A stretch of DNA of 64,000 nt from Saccharospirillum alexandrii (GTDB taxonomy: Bacteria; Pseudomonadota; Gammaproteobacteria; Pseudomonadales; Natronospirillaceae), in NCBI RefSeq assembly GCF_004000275.1, contig NZ_RCIP01000001.1, positions 798,749 to 862,748 of the forward strand, written 5' to 3'. Positions 9,140 to 18,983 of the stretch are shown piece after piece (position 1 is the stretch's first letter; each line of letters begins with the position of its first letter). Under the pieces are notes generated by a model. The model had not been told where the DNA came from. It searched no databases and worked only from the letters and a program-made list of their open reading frames with translations. The translations under genes and the position numbers were made by a program.

Positions 9140-10021
9140 ATGGACGAAGCCGTCAGCACGCAATTGCGACAGGATTTGAAGTGGATCCTTCAGGCTCCTG
9201 CCCTGCTGCCTGCGCCCGAACTGAGCTGGCATCCCGGCGATGCCTTCACCACCGACCTGATTGACCCGATCATTGCCAGCCTTGGCGACGCACTCGAACA
9301 AGCCCGGCACGGTAAGCTGGGCCATTATTTCGAGGCCCTGGTACAGGCGCTGTTCAGCACCTCGGCGGATTACCGGATTCTGGCGAGCAATTGCATCATA
9401 CGCGGCACCACACGAACCCTCGGCGAACTCGACCTGTTGCTGGAAGACCGCCGCCAGGGGCAAATTCTGCACCTGGAGCTGGCTCTCAAGTTTTACCTGC
9501 TGATTCCCGCTGGTGCAGGTATCGCCCCCGAATGCCGCTGGATCGGATCCGGTTTTAAAGACTTCATGACCGTAAAATCGCAACGACTGCTGTCGCACCA
9601 GTTGACCTTACCGGAGCGCGCAGCCCGGGAAGGTGCCTGGCCCGGGCACTTGCCAGTGCCCGATCATTCCCTGGGTTGGGTAACGGGTCGTGGTTTTGTC
9701 CCTTTCGACGATAGAAACAATGCGTCGCCCTGGCCGCTGATCGCCCCGAATGCACTGATCCGCCCCTGGCTGACGGAAACCCAGGCCCGGCAACAGGGTT
9801 TGGGCGGTCGCTGGATCAACAAGAGCCAGTGGTTATCTCAGCACCCGGGCCCAGAGGAGGCTCGCAAACACCCGGCACCGGCGCAGTGGCTGGGCCGACT
9901 GCCCAACGAGTCTCATGAAGGGCACTGGTTCATCGTACCCGATGACTGGCCAGAACAGGCCCGCGCCAGTATGCTGCGGCGCTTTGCATCCGCCAGCAGT
10001 CCTACAGGAACGCCGTTGTGA
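9140..10021 (+). CDS. DUF1853 family protein
   Basis: A 293-residue soluble protein of the DUF1853 family, for which no function is established. The middle carries LGHYFEALVQALF, GELDLLLED and HLELALKFYL. That E...D...ELxxK order resembles the core of PD-(D/E)XK nucleases, which is an inference from motif spacing only. A GGGA-rich ribosome-binding site precedes the ATG at 9140; the frame is open further upstream across nadK, but that part is only the shadow of nadK. The stop overlaps the GTG start of the mutarotase gene by four bases. Confidence 0.75.
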   Translation: MDEAVSTQLRQDLKWILQAPALLPAPELSWHPGDAFTTDLIDPIIASLGDALEQARHGKLGHYFEALVQALFSTSADYRILASNCIIRGTTRTLGELDLLLEDRRQGQILHLELALKFYLLIPAGAGIAPECRWIGSGFKDFMTVKSQRLLSHQLTLPERAAREGAWPGHLPVPDHSLGWVTGRGFVPFDDRNNASPWPLIAPNALIRPWLTETQARQQGLGGRWINKSQWLSQHPGPEEARKHPAPAQWLGRLPNESHEGHWFIVPDDWPEQARASMLRRFASASSPTGTPL

Positions 10022-10902
10022 ACCAGCCTGACCACCAAACACCAAGCCATCGAATCACGCTAGAAACCACACCTGGCGGGCTACAACGCCTGTGCGTGGT
10101 CAATGAATGCGCAGTCGCCACGCTCTACCTCCAAGGCGCCCACATGACTTCGTTTAGGCCGCACGGTCAGGATGACCTGTTATGGGTGTCCAACGCCGAG
10201 ACTTACCAGCCTGGCCAGGCCATACGCGGCGGCATTCCGGTCTGCTGGCCCTGGTTTGGCCCCCACCCGGACGGCGCAGCCTATCCGTCTCACGGACTGG
10301 TCAGAACAGCGTTATGGGACTGTGAGGTTGTGCGCGATGACGCCAGGATCAGCCAACTGCGCCTCTGGCACGACACTGCGGGGACAGAGCCTGGCTTTGC
10401 CCACCGGGCAAGGGTTGAGCTGGTAGTAACGGTCGCCGCCTCCCTGACCCTCAGGCTGATTACCACCAACCTCGGCGACAGCCCGTTCACCCTCAGCCAG
10501 GCGCTGCACAGCTACCTTCCGATTACGTCGCCTGCCAGCGTTCGTCTGACGGGATTGACCGGCTACCCCTATCTCGACAAACTGACCGGAACACGTCAGT
10601 CGTGGCCAGAGCGGTTTGCAGTGGATCAGGAAATTGACCGAATTGTATTGGATGAGGGGCAGCCCGTCATGCTGGACGAACCGGGCAAGGTGCGCCGATT
10701 CATCCGGCGCGAAGGCAGTCGGTCTCTGGTGGTCTGGAACCCCTGGATCGCCAAAAGCCAAACCCTGTCGAACTTCAATGACGACGACTACCGGTCCATG
10801 CTATGCCTGGAAGCGGCCAACGCCGCCGATGACAGCAGGCAGTTGCAGCCTGGCGAACAACACGAGCTAATTACTGAGCTAGGACTGGCGAACAATGCGT
10901 GA
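10018..10902 (+). CDS. yeaD: D-hexose-6-phosphate mutarotase (aldose 1-epimerase superfamily)
   Basis: Enzymes of this type interconvert the alpha and beta anomers of glucose-6-phosphate and similar sugars. The GAHMTSF, LLWVSNAE, IRGGIPVCWPWFGP and HGLVRTALW blocks are characteristic, and the C-terminal LVVWNPW block is present. The start is a GTG that overlaps the DUF1853 stop (GTGA). It is the middle gene of a coupled three-gene operon with DUF1853 and a DnaJ-domain gene. Confidence 0.9.
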   Translation: MNQPDHQTPSHRITLETTPGGLQRLCVVNECAVATLYLQGAHMTSFRPHGQDDLLWVSNAETYQPGQAIRGGIPVCWPWFGPHPDGAAYPSHGLVRTALWDCEVVRDDARISQLRLWHDTAGTEPGFAHRARVELVVTVAASLTLRLITTNLGDSPFTLSQALHSYLPITSPASVRLTGLTGYPYLDKLTGTRQSWPERFAVDQEIDRIVLDEGQPVMLDEPGKVRRFIRREGSRSLVVWNPWIAKSQTLSNFNDDDYRSMLCLEAANAADDSRQLQPGEQHELITELGLANNA

Positions 10903-11488
10903 TGTCAATCTGCCACCCGGCCTGATGGAGGCTGTAGACACACTGCTGACGGAGGCGCCAGCCGGATTGTCGGAGTACGAACTGATCCAGGCTCTGGACC
11001 GGCACTATCCTGCGCTCTTTCCCAAGCCCAACCTGGGTGACCCGCTACTCCTGTTTCAGCACCATTTTGTACTGATGCACCTGTTGTACCGCCTGCAGCA
11101 GGATAACCACCAGCTATCCCGGCGACTGTCAATCAGCCCTTTGCGCATTCAGTGGCTGGACGTTACCGGTGGTCATGGCAAGGCGATCAACCCGAATCCA
11201 TCGCTGGCGGCTTATTATCTGGATTTCAGCAATTTGACAAAGGAAGACGGGCACAGTGTAGAGCAGTTGTTGCAAGGGTTCTGGCGCCGCTTACTGGGCG
11301 AAGAGCAAGCGCCGGATGCACTGGCCACCCTGGGCCTGGGGCCTTCCGCCAGCTTTTCTGACGTAAAGACCCGCTACCGGCAACTGGCCAACGCTCATCA
11401 TCCGGACAAGGGCGGTGACGCTGTCGAATTCGGGCGGATTCAACAGGCCTACGACACCCTGAAAGACCAGCAAAAATACCGCAAGTGA
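10895..11488 (+). CDS. DnaJ-related protein with C-terminal J domain
   Basis: An N-terminal DnaJ-related region (about 1-120, with LSEYELIQALD and LFQHHFVLMHLLYRLQ) is followed by a J domain at the very C terminus containing HHPDKGGD, the HPD motif needed to stimulate the ATPase of DnaK-type Hsp70. It probably acts as a specialised cochaperone in the cytoplasm. Its ATG overlaps the end of the mutarotase gene by eight bases. No zinc finger or substrate-binding domain of classical DnaJ is present. Confidence 0.85.
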   Translation: MRDVNLPPGLMEAVDTLLTEAPAGLSEYELIQALDRHYPALFPKPNLGDPLLLFQHHFVLMHLLYRLQQDNHQLSRRLSISPLRIQWLDVTGGHGKAINPNPSLAAYYLDFSNLTKEDGHSVEQLLQGFWRRLLGEEQAPDALATLGLGPSASFSDVKTRYRQLANAHHPDKGGDAVEFGRIQQAYDTLKDQQKYRK

Positions 11489-11543
11489 CTCTGCCCGGCA
11501 GCGACATCAGCCGGGAGCCTATCGATCTTACTACTGGCCCACC

Positions 11544-12134
11544 TTACTGGTAGTAGGCGTTTTCGGTCACCGTATGGTCGGTGACATCCCGAATGCCCTT
11601 CAAACCCGGTACTTTTTCGAGCAAGGTGGCTTCGACGCCGTTTTTCAACGTAATGTCGACCGCCGAGCACCCCTGGCAGCCACCGCCGAACTTCAGCACT
11701 GCAACGTCTTCGGGCGTCAGTTCTTCAAGGCTGACTTCGCCCCCGTGTGACGCCAGCCCCGGGTTAATTTCGGTAAACAGAACGTAATTCACCTGGTCCT
11801 GCAGCGGACTGTCGGCATTCACCTTGGGCATCTTGGCATTGGGTGCCTTAATGGTCAGTTGACCGCCCATTTTGTCTTCGGCGTAGTCGACCACGGCTTC
11901 ATCGAGGTACGGCAAGCTGTTCTTTTCCAGATAAACCCGGAACTGCGTCAGCTCGATGACTTCGTCGTTTTCCTTCTCTTCACCCGGACGGCAGTAAGCC
12001 AGGCAGGTTTCAGCGAATTTGGTGCCAGGCTGGGTCACAAACATACGAACGGAGACACCGTCCGTGCTTTGCTTGGCCAGCAGACCCGCCAGATAATTCT
12101 GGGCGGAATCGGTAATGTTCATCTGAATATCCAT
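11544..12134 (-). CDS. nfuA: Fe/S biogenesis protein NfuA
   Basis: NfuA carries a [4Fe-4S] cluster between two subunits and hands it to client enzymes, mainly under oxidative stress or iron shortage. The N-terminal degenerate A-type domain (1-100) has lost the usual cysteine pattern, while the C-terminal Nfu domain contains the cluster motif CQGC at residues 153-156 with FGGG before it. The closing TENAYYQ resembles the usual HSYY ending. A GGAG site precedes the first ATG; an internal ATG four codons later is the alternative start. Confidence 0.95.
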   Translation of the reverse strand: MDIQMNITDSAQNYLAGLLAKQSTDGVSVRMFVTQPGTKFAETCLAYCRPGEEKENDEVIELTQFRVYLEKNSLPYLDEAVVDYAEDKMGGQLTIKAPNAKMPKVNADSPLQDQVNYVLFTEINPGLASHGGEVSLEELTPEDVAVLKFGGGCQGCSAVDITLKNGVEATLLEKVPGLKGIRDVTDHTVTENAYYQ

Positions 12135-12384
12135 GCCACAGACTCCGTAGTTGGACGATTAATCGGGAATGTTGAATGGGCGGCTATTCTATCGAACTTT
12201 GTCCGCCAACTGAATACCTGAGTGTTTTACTTGGTTATACAGATGTGGCCGGCAACCGGTGAATTCAAGGTGACCCATTGAACCTGGAGCAGAAATCCTG
12301 ATCATACCGAACTCAAGCCTACGTCGGTGGCCTGGAATCAGACATGGCGCACACCACCATCCGTCAGACGACACAAGATAACGG

Positions 12385-12416
12385 TATAATCACTATATCA
12401 ATATTTTTTGATATAG
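12385..12416 (+). promoter_or_regulatory. -10 element and palindromic operator-like site before metH
   Basis: TATAAT at 12385-12390 is followed two bases later by a perfect 9-bp inverted repeat CTATATCAA / TTGATATAG (12393-12401 and 12408-12416) with a 6-base spacer. No good -35 hexamer is visible, so the promoter may be weak or need an activator. The site would cover the transcription start, the usual place for a repressor. A repressor of the methionine cycle, such as an ArsR-family SahR-like protein, is a plausible owner; this is inference. The remaining sequence in 12135-12557, including the 140-base leader, shows no riboswitch that I recognise. Confidence 0.5.
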
Positions 12417-12557
12417 ATTGAAAAAAGACCCTGTTTGGTGTTTCATAGGGCACCTTCTTCAAGGCAGGAGTGGTCCCTCCGTGACGGACCGTCATTATTT
12501 ACGGATCAAACAACCCACTCACGCCTTCTGACACAGCCAACTGAACTGGAAGAGACA

Positions 12558-13595
12558 ATGACTCGCTCAGTCGCGGACGAACTCCGCCGTACGCTCCAAG
12601 ACCGCATCATGGTACTGGACGGTGCCATGGGCACCTCCATCCAGGGGTACCCACTCGAGGAAGCCGACTTCCGTAAAGGGCACTTCGAAGACCACCCGAG
12701 CCCGCTCAAAGGCAACAACGACCTATTGTCGCTGACTCGCCCCGACATCATCGAGGAAATTCACGACTCCTTCTTCGAGATCGGTGCCGACTTCGCCTGC
12801 ACCAATGCGTTCAGTGCCACGACCGTCGCCCAGGCCGACTATCACCTGGAACACGCGGTATACGACATCAACTACGCGGCGGCCCAGTGTGCCCGGCGCA
12901 GCGCCGACAAGTGGTCAAAGAAGACACCGGAACAGAAACGCTACGTCATCGGTTGCCTGGGCCCCACCAACCGAACTGCTTCGATGTCGCCCGACGTCAA
13001 CGACCCGGGCAAGCGCCTGGTCTCTTTCGACGATCTGGTTCAGGCCTATAAGGAAGCGTCCATTGCGCTGATCGAGGGCGGTGTCGATCTGATCATGGTC
13101 GAAACGGTATTCGATACGCTCAACGCCAAAGCCGCTGTCTTCGCGGTGCTTGAACTGAAACAGGAACGCGATCTGGACATTCCGCTGATGGTCTCTGGCA
13201 CCATTACCGATGCCAGTGGCCGTACCTTGTCGGGCCAGACGCCTGAGGCCTTTTGGGTATCGCTGGAACACGGTGAACTGTTCAGCATCGGTTTGAATTG
13301 CGCTCTGGGCGCTAAAGATATGCTGCCGCACATCAAAGCACTCGACAAACACGCCACCTGCCTGATTTCAGCCCACCCCAATGCGGGGCTGCCCAACGAG
13401 TTTGGCGAATACGATCAGTCCGCCGAGCAAATGGCGGAACAGGTACGTCCCTTTCTGAGCGAAGGCCACGTCAATATTATCGGTGGCTGCTGCGGCACAA
13501 CACCGCAACACATTGCCCAGTTGAGAAAGCTGGCCGATGAATACTCACCGCGCCCGCTGCGCGATCTGGCCGCGGAGGTTGCCGATGAAGTCTAA
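12558..13595 (+). CDS. metH: methionine synthase, homocysteine-binding part (split MetH, N-terminal gene)
   Basis: This 345-residue protein equals the homocysteine S-methyltransferase domain of cobalamin-dependent methionine synthase. It begins like MetH with VLDGAMGT, contains [10 protein letters not shown], and has the zinc ligands in LNCALG (near residue 246) and GGCCGTT (near 310). In Escherichia coli and most relatives this is only the first quarter of a single chain of about 1,230 residues; here a stop codon ends it in the interdomain linker. The next gene starts 11 bases before this stop and carries all remaining MetH domains, so the two products must meet to move the methyl group from B12 to homocysteine. 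A GGAAGAG site precedes the ATG at 12558. Confidence 0.93.
   Translation: MTRSVADELRRTLQDRIMVLDGAMGTSIQGYPLEEADFRKGHFEDHPSPLKGNNDLLSLTRPDIIEEIHDSFFEIGADFACTNAFSATTVAQADYHLEHAVYDINYAAAQCARRSADKWSKKTPEQKRYVIGCLGPTNRTASMSPDVNDPGKRLVSFDDLVQAYKEASIALIEGGVDLIMVETVFDTLNAKAAVFAVLELKQERDLDIPLMVSGTITDASGRTLSGQTPEAFWVSLEHGELFSIGLNCALGAKDMLPHIKALDKHATCLISAHPNAGLPNEFGEYDQSAEQMAEQVRPFLSEGHVNIIGGCCGTTPQHIAQLRKLADEYSPRPLRDLAAEVADEV
13574..13578 (+). promoter_or_regulatory. strong Shine-Dalgarno inside the first metH gene
   Basis: GGAGG lies six bases before the ATG at 13585, an ideal site inside the last codons of the first metH gene. It argues that the break in MetH is a real gene boundary rather than a sequencing error. 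Confidence 0.8.
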
Positions 13596-16293
13596 GCAAC
13601 GCGCCCTGCCCGACATGGTTCTCAGTGGCCTGGAGCCACTGGTCGTCAATGAAACCACCGGCTTCGTGAATGTGGGCGAGCGCTCCAATGTTGCCGGCTC
13701 TGCCAAGTTCGCGCGCCTGATTCAGGAAGAGCAATACGAGGAGGCCGTCGACATCGCCCGCACCCAGGTCGACGACGGCGCCCAGATCATCGACATCAAC
13801 ATGGACGACGCCATGCTCGATGGCGAAGCGGCCATGGTTCGTTACCTGAATCTGCTGGCCGCTGAACCGGATGTCGCCCGGGTACCGTTCATGATCGACT
13901 CTTCAAAATGGAGCATCATCGAAGCGGGCCTGAAATGCGTTCAGGGCAAGGCGATCGTCAATTCCATTTCGTTAAAAGAAGGCGAAGACGTCTTCATTCA
14001 ACAGGCTCGTCGCATCAAACTCTACGGTGCGGCCGTAGTCGTCATGGCGTTCGATGAAAAAGGCCAGGCCGATACCTACCAGCGCCGAATCGACATCTGC
14101 AAACGGTCCTACGACATCCTGGTCGATGTGGTCAAGTTCAATCCGCAGGACATCGTCTTCGACCCGAATATTTTTCCGGTGGCAACCGGCATTCCGGAAC
14201 ACGACAACTACTGTGTCGATTTTTTCAACGCCACCGCCTGGATCAAAGAAAACCTGCCCGGCGCTAAGATCTCCGGCGGTGTCTCGAACATGTCGTTCTC
14301 GTTTCGCGGCAACAATACGGTGCGGGAAGCCATGCACTCGGTGTTCCTGTACCACGCCATCAAACACGGCATGGACATGGGCATTGTCAACGCCGGCATG
14401 CTGACCATTTACGACGACATCCCCAAAGACTTGCTTGAGCGCGTTGAAGACGTTGTATTGAACCGCCGCGACGATGCCGCCGAACGTCTGGTCGATTTCG
14501 CTGAAAGCGTTAAAGGCCAGACCGCAGATGCGAAAGAAAGCGACAAGCTGAAATGGCGTGAAGGCGACCTGCAAGACCGCATTACCCATGCCCTGGTCAA
14601 GGGCATCACCGAATTCATTGAAGCCGATGCCGAAGAAGCGCGCCAGCAAGCCGACAAACCCATCGAGGTGATCGAAGGCCCGTTGATGGTGGGCATGAAC
14701 GTGGTGGGCGATCTGTTCGGGGCCGGCAAGATGTTCTTGCCACAGGTGGTAAAAAGCGCCCGGGTAATGAAAAAAGCCGTGGCCTATTTGCTGCCTTACA
14801 TTGAAGAAGAAAAACGTCTCTCAGGTCGAGAAGCCGAAAACAACGGCGTGATCATCATGGCCACGGTTAAAGGCGACGTGCATGACATTGGCAAAAACAT
14901 CGTTGGTGTGGTGCTGTCGTGCAACAACTACGAAGTGATTGATCTTGGCGTCATGGTGCCGGCGGAAGACATCCTCGATGCGGCGGAGAAGCACAACGCC
15001 GACGTTATTGGACTCTCCGGCCTGATCACACCCTCGCTGGACGAAATGGTGACCGTCGCGCAAATGATGGAACAGCGCGGCATGAACAAACCCTTGCTAA
15101 TCGGCGGCGCCACGACGTCGAAAATTCACACCGCAGTGAAAGTTGAGCCACAGTATTCAGCCCCGGTGGTGCACGTTCTGGATGCGTCCAAGTCCGTTCC
15201 CGTCGTGAGTCAATTGTTGTCATCGAACAAGGACGCCTACGTCAGCGAACTGCGCGATGCCTACCAGCAGTTGCGCGAAGGCAATGCCCGCAAACGCGGC
15301 CAGAAGGAATTTGCCAGCCTGGCGTTTGCCCGTGCCAACGCTTATCAGCCTAACTGGGCAGATTACCAGCCAACAACACCGTCATTCATTGGCAACCGTA
15401 CCTTCACCGATTACCCTCTGGCGGAAATCAAAGAACGGTTCGACTGGACACCCTTTTTCAAAACCTGGGAACTGCACGGCAAATACCCGAAAATTCTGAC
15501 CGATAAAGTCGTTGGGGTAGAAGCCAGCAAATTGTTTAAAGACGCCACCGCCATGCTCGACCGAATCGTCGACGAAGGCTGGTTACAATGCAACGGTGTG
15601 GTCGGGCTTTACCCGGCCGCCGGCATAGCGAATGATCAAACTGAAATCTATGCCGATGAAGAGCGTCAACAACCACTGGTAACCCTGAATCACCTGCGTC
15701 AACAAGCCGAACGTCCGGAAGGTCGAGCCTTCCGGTCACTGGCCGACTTCGTAGCGCCAAAAGACAGTGGCGTACACGATTATATGGGTGCCTTTGTGGT
15801 CACCTGCCACGGCGCCGACGAACGCGCCAAAGCCTATGAAGCCGAGCACGATGACTACAACGCCATCATGATCAAGGCGCTGGCCGACCGCTTTGCAGAA
15901 GCCTTTGCCGAGGTGTTGCACGAGAAGGTGCGCAAAGAGCTCTGGGGGTATGTTGGTGATGAACAGCTGGATAACGAGGCCATCATCGCCGAAAAGTATC
16001 AGGGCATTCGCCCCGCACCCGGTTATCCGGCCTGCCCGGAGCACAGTGAAAAAGCCACGTTGTTCCAACTGCTCGATGCCGAACAGGCCACCGGTTGCTC
16101 GCTGACCGACAGTTTCGCCATGTGGCCCGCATCCGCGGTCAGTGGCTGGTATTTTGCGCATCCGGAGAGTCGGTACTTTGGCTTGGGCAAGATCGACCGC
16201 GACCAGGTTGACGACTATGCTGAGCGCAAAGGCTGGGATCTGACGACCGCAGAGCGCTGGCTGCGACCCACCCTGGGATACGACGAACTCTGA
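13585..16293 (+). CDS. metH: methionine synthase, folate/B12/reactivation part (split MetH, C-terminal gene)
   Basis: This 902-residue protein holds the methyltetrahydrofolate-binding domain (from [16 protein letters not shown], about residue 30), the cap and cobalamin domain with the B12-ligating DVHDIGKN motif near residue 430 and LIGGATTSK, and the C-terminal S-adenosylmethionine reactivation domain with [12 protein letters not shown] and [15 protein letters not shown]. Nothing is missing compared with intact MetH: the two parts add up to 1,247 residues. The start ATG overlaps the stop of the upstream gene by 11 bases in another frame and has its own GGAGG site, so translation is probably coupled. 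The protein cannot make methionine without the zinc-homocysteine part encoded upstream. Confidence 0.95.
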   Translation: MKSKQRALPDMVLSGLEPLVVNETTGFVNVGERSNVAGSAKFARLIQEEQYEEAVDIARTQVDDGAQIIDINMDDAMLDGEAAMVRYLNLLAAEPDVARVPFMIDSSKWSIIEAGLKCVQGKAIVNSISLKEGEDVFIQQARRIKLYGAAVVVMAFDEKGQADTYQRRIDICKRSYDILVDVVKFNPQDIVFDPNIFPVATGIPEHDNYCVDFFNATAWIKENLPGAKISGGVSNMSFSFRGNNTVREAMHSVFLYHAIKHGMDMGIVNAGMLTIYDDIPKDLLERVEDVVLNRRDDAAERLVDFAESVKGQTADAKESDKLKWREGDLQDRITHALVKGITEFIEADAEEARQQADKPIEVIEGPLMVGMNVVGDLFGAGKMFLPQVVKSARVMKKAVAYLLPYIEEEKRLSGREAENNGVIIMATVKGDVHDIGKNIVGVVLSCNNYEVIDLGVMVPAEDILDAAEKHNADVIGLSGLITPSLDEMVTVAQMMEQRGMNKPLLIGGATTSKIHTAVKVEPQYSAPVVHVLDASKSVPVVSQLLSSNKDAYVSELRDAYQQLREGNARKRGQKEFASLAFARANAYQPNWADYQPTTPSFIGNRTFTDYPLAEIKERFDWTPFFKTWELHGKYPKILTDKVVGVEASKLFKDATAMLDRIVDEGWLQCNGVVGLYPAAGIANDQTEIYADEERQQPLVTLNHLRQQAERPEGRAFRSLADFVAPKDSGVHDYMGAFVVTCHGADERAKAYEAEHDDYNAIMIKALADRFAEAFAEVLHEKVRKELWGYVGDEQLDNEAIIAEKYQGIRPAPGYPACPEHSEKATLFQLLDAEQATGCSLTDSFAMWPASAVSGWYFAHPESRYFGLGKIDRDQVDDYAERKGWDLTTAERWLRPTLGYDEL

Positions 16294-16364
16294 CCGGAGG
16301 TGCGGTTGTCAGTTACGCGGGTTTCCTGTGATACTCAACGCAAGCATTCAGAGGAAAGGGACAC

Positions 16365-17684
16365 GTGACTGACTCCACCCCGAAAAACTGGCTTTCCCAG
16401 GCACAGGACTGGCTGTGGCACCCCAACCTGTCCAAACTGCCGGGACCGGGTCGCCTCGGTATTCGGATAGCCAGAATTGGTTTTGCCGTCATCAAGGATC
16501 TGACGCGTGGCAATACCAATCTGCACGCCATGAGCCTGGTGTACACCACATTGCTGTCCATCGTCCCCTTCCTGGCGCTCAGCTTTTCGGTGCTGAAAGG
16601 CTTTGGCGTGCACAACCAGCTCGAACCTGTACTGCAAAGCCTGCTCCTGGCGCCACTGGGCGAGCGCAGCGAAGAAATCACCAGCAATGTTCTCGACTTT
16701 GTCGACAATATACGCGTTGGGGTGCTTGGCGCTGTCGGTCTTGGCATTCTGGTGTATACCGTCATTTCTCTGGTTCAAAAAGTGGAGCGGGCTTTTAACC
16801 AGGTCTGGCGCGTTAGCCAGATTCGGCCGCTGGCCCAACGTTTCAGCAATTACTTGAGTGTCATTCTGATCGGGCCTTTACTGGCTTTTTCAACGCTCGG
16901 TGCCACCGCCGCCCTGGTCAGTTCCGATACCGTAGCGACCATGCTCGAAATCGCCCCACTGGGATGGGTATTCAGCCTGCTTTCCCGGTTGGCACCCTAC
17001 GTGGTCATCATCACTCTGTTTACCTTTCTGTACTACTTCATTCCCAACACCCAGGTTAAGTTTCGGCATGCCTTTATCGGCGGTGCTGTAGCGGGTTTTC
17101 TGTGGCAAAGCCTGGGTTATCTGTTCACGCTTTTTGTCACCAGCTCCACCCAATACACAGCCATTTATTCGGGGTTCGCGGTCGGTATTCTGTTGCTGGT
17201 CTGGATCTATCTGTCCTGGCTGGTGTTACTGACCGGTGCAACGGTGGCTTATTACAGCCAGAATTTTCGCTTTATCCGTCAGCGTCAGACCGTTCTGCCC
17301 AGCGCAGAAACCGATGAAGCCGTTGGCCTCACCCTGATGTATCGGATTGCGCGCAGCTTTGACCGCAACGAACCGGGCGTCAAGGCCGCTTCATTAAGCA
17401 GCGAAATGAACGTGGATGCGGCCGTCATCGACCGCCTGATGGACAAACTGCTGGATGCGCAACTGATCGTCCGCAGCGAAGACCACCGGTTAACCCCGGC
17501 CCGGCCGCTGGACCAGATTGGGTTGGCTGACCTGCTGCATACCATCCGCGCGCCCGATTCCAGAGTATCCACCCCCTCTTATACGTCGGTGACGCAAGAC
17601 GCCATCAGGCAAGCGATCATCACCGCATTTAAGGAGGAAACACTCGAAGACTGGGTACGCCGAAATGACGGAGGAAATGACTAG
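16365..17684 (+). CDS. yihY: YihY/BrkB family inner-membrane protein
   Basis: A 439-residue protein of the YihY/BrkB (UPF0761) family with about six membrane helices in residues 50-300: the family blocks LHAMSLVYTTLLSIVPFLA, FNQVWRV and FLWQSLGYLF are present. The C-terminal 130 residues are soluble and look like a small winged-helix-type extension. The molecular activity of the family is not settled. The start is a GTG at 16365 preceded by GAGGAAAGG. It ends tail to tail with the EAL-HDOD gene: the bases CTAG provide the TAG stop on both strands. Confidence 0.85.
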   Translation: MTDSTPKNWLSQAQDWLWHPNLSKLPGPGRLGIRIARIGFAVIKDLTRGNTNLHAMSLVYTTLLSIVPFLALSFSVLKGFGVHNQLEPVLQSLLLAPLGERSEEITSNVLDFVDNIRVGVLGAVGLGILVYTVISLVQKVERAFNQVWRVSQIRPLAQRFSNYLSVILIGPLLAFSTLGATAALVSSDTVATMLEIAPLGWVFSLLSRLAPYVVIITLFTFLYYFIPNTQVKFRHAFIGGAVAGFLWQSLGYLFTLFVTSSTQYTAIYSGFAVGILLLVWIYLSWLVLLTGATVAYYSQNFRFIRQRQTVLPSAETDEAVGLTLMYRIARSFDRNEPGVKAASLSSEMNVDAAVIDRLMDKLLDAQLIVRSEDHRLTPARPLDQIGLADLLHTIRAPDSRVSTPSYTSVTQDAIRQAIITAFKEETLEDWVRRNDGGND

Positions 17685-18889
17685 GGCGCAATCGCGACCA
17701 TGCTTTCATCGGCCCACCGGACCGCTTCCAAATAGGCGGTCGCCCATTGCGATGGTGTCAGTGGCGTTTGCGCCAGGGAATCAATGTCCATCTGCTCATA
17801 GGCCAGGACCTGTCGCAGTACGTCACCGGCGACGCCTTCGTAGTCCAACAGTGCCAGCTTGACCGGCATACTCAGAATGATGGTATCGAGCAACTCAACC
17901 ATAGGCTGGTCCATCAGAGCATCCAACACCGAGAACAACCCGACGATGAACATTTGGTGCCGTACTTCCGGGTGCCAGAGATCGGCAACCTGTTCGCACA
18001 GACGTGCACGCACCAGTGCCGTGGTGATCAGTTCGCGCGGTTTGCTGTCGTCCATCCGCGTCATCAGTATCAGTGAAACCCAATGCTTCACATTCTCGAT
18101 GCCCAGCAGCACGATGGCATCCTTGATCGAATCGACCTCACGACGCAATGAAAACGCCGCGCTGTTGATGTAGCGAAGCAATTTGTAGCTGAGGGAAATG
18201 TCGTGCGCAAGCAGGGCTTCCAATTCGTCGAGGCCGACATCGGGCTGTTGTAATTTGTTGAGCAAATCAAAAACCACTGCCTTGTTCGCTGCTACGCCCT
18301 TGCGCATCACAACTTGCGGCCGGCAAAAGAAATAACCCTGATAACAGTCGAAACCAAGCTCCTCACACATTTGCTTCATGGCCTGAGTTTCAACTTTCTC
18401 GGCAATCACCTGCACCGGGTAACGCCGTAACTGCGCCATCAACGCAGTCAGTTCATCGCGTCCCCGCCCCAGCACATCGACCTTGACGTAATGCGCCCAG
18501 CACAGCATCGGCCGGGTCGCGTCAGTCAACTCAAAGTCATCCAGCGCCAGCTTGAACCCCTGTTTCGATAACCGCTCAAGGCCAGACATCACCTCCGGCG
18601 TGGCACGCATATCTTCCAGCACTTCCAGTACGCACTGCTCCTGAAACATCGGGGTCAGCGCACCATCTGTGATAAAGGCTTTGGGTAGATTAATGAACAC
18701 CAGGCTGCTGCCGGTCAGGGTATCGATGCCGATGTGAATAAAGGAGTTAAGAATGGCGTCGCTGGAGGCGCGATCGGGATCGTCGAACTGGGCTTCATTG
18801 ACATCGCTGTCGCGATACAGCAATTCGTAGCCAATCACCTTGAGCGCGCGATCATAAATTGGCTGTCGAGCAATGAAAAACTGCGCCAT
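17681..18889 (-). CDS. EAL-HDOD signalling protein (degenerate EAL)
   Basis: Residues 1-190 resemble an EAL cyclic-di-GMP phosphodiesterase domain, with the opening ARQPIYDRALKVIGYELLYR, but the catalytic EAL triplet is replaced by ELL and several metal-binding acidic residues cannot be found, so hydrolysis is unlikely. Residues 200-400 form an HDOD domain (ALLAHDISLSYKLLRYINSA, IKDAIVLLGIENVKHW), which lacks HD-hydrolase residues and normally serves as a protein-interaction module. Proteins of this YuxH-like type act as c-di-GMP-related scaffolds in the cytoplasm. Monocistronic; the upstream side is occupied by a hairpin repeat. Confidence 0.88.
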   Translation of the reverse strand: MAQFFIARQPIYDRALKVIGYELLYRDSDVNEAQFDDPDRASSDAILNSFIHIGIDTLTGSSLVFINLPKAFITDGALTPMFQEQCVLEVLEDMRATPEVMSGLERLSKQGFKLALDDFELTDATRPMLCWAHYVKVDVLGRGRDELTALMAQLRRYPVQVIAEKVETQAMKQMCEELGFDCYQGYFFCRPQVVMRKGVAANKAVVFDLLNKLQQPDVGLDELEALLAHDISLSYKLLRYINSAAFSLRREVDSIKDAIVLLGIENVKHWVSLILMTRMDDSKPRELITTALVRARLCEQVADLWHPEVRHQMFIVGLFSVLDALMDQPMVELLDTIILSMPVKLALLDYEGVAGDVLRQVLAYEQMDIDSLAQTPLTPSQWATAYLEAVRWADESMVAIAP

Positions 18890-18983
18890 GGAGGCCCTTC
18901 CTGCTGGCTGATCTTGCCTGATAAGCTTCTACAGTAGCCTCTGTGGCTAGTCTTGCCAAGTGGCTAGTTTGCGCCAGTGGTTC

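Noticed and set aside
11494-11515. CCCGGC / GCCGGG pair between the DnaJ-like gene and nfuA as terminator
   Set aside because: Only six pairs with a 10-base loop and no U run on either strand.
12417-12557. S-adenosylhomocysteine or cobalamin riboswitch in the metH leader
   Set aside because: The conserved core bases of these riboswitches were not found by eye; only weak local pairing is present.
13560-13600. Programmed frameshift joining the two metH frames
   Set aside because: No slippery heptamer is visible in the overlap and the second frame has a strong ribosome-binding site and ATG, so independent initiation is simpler.
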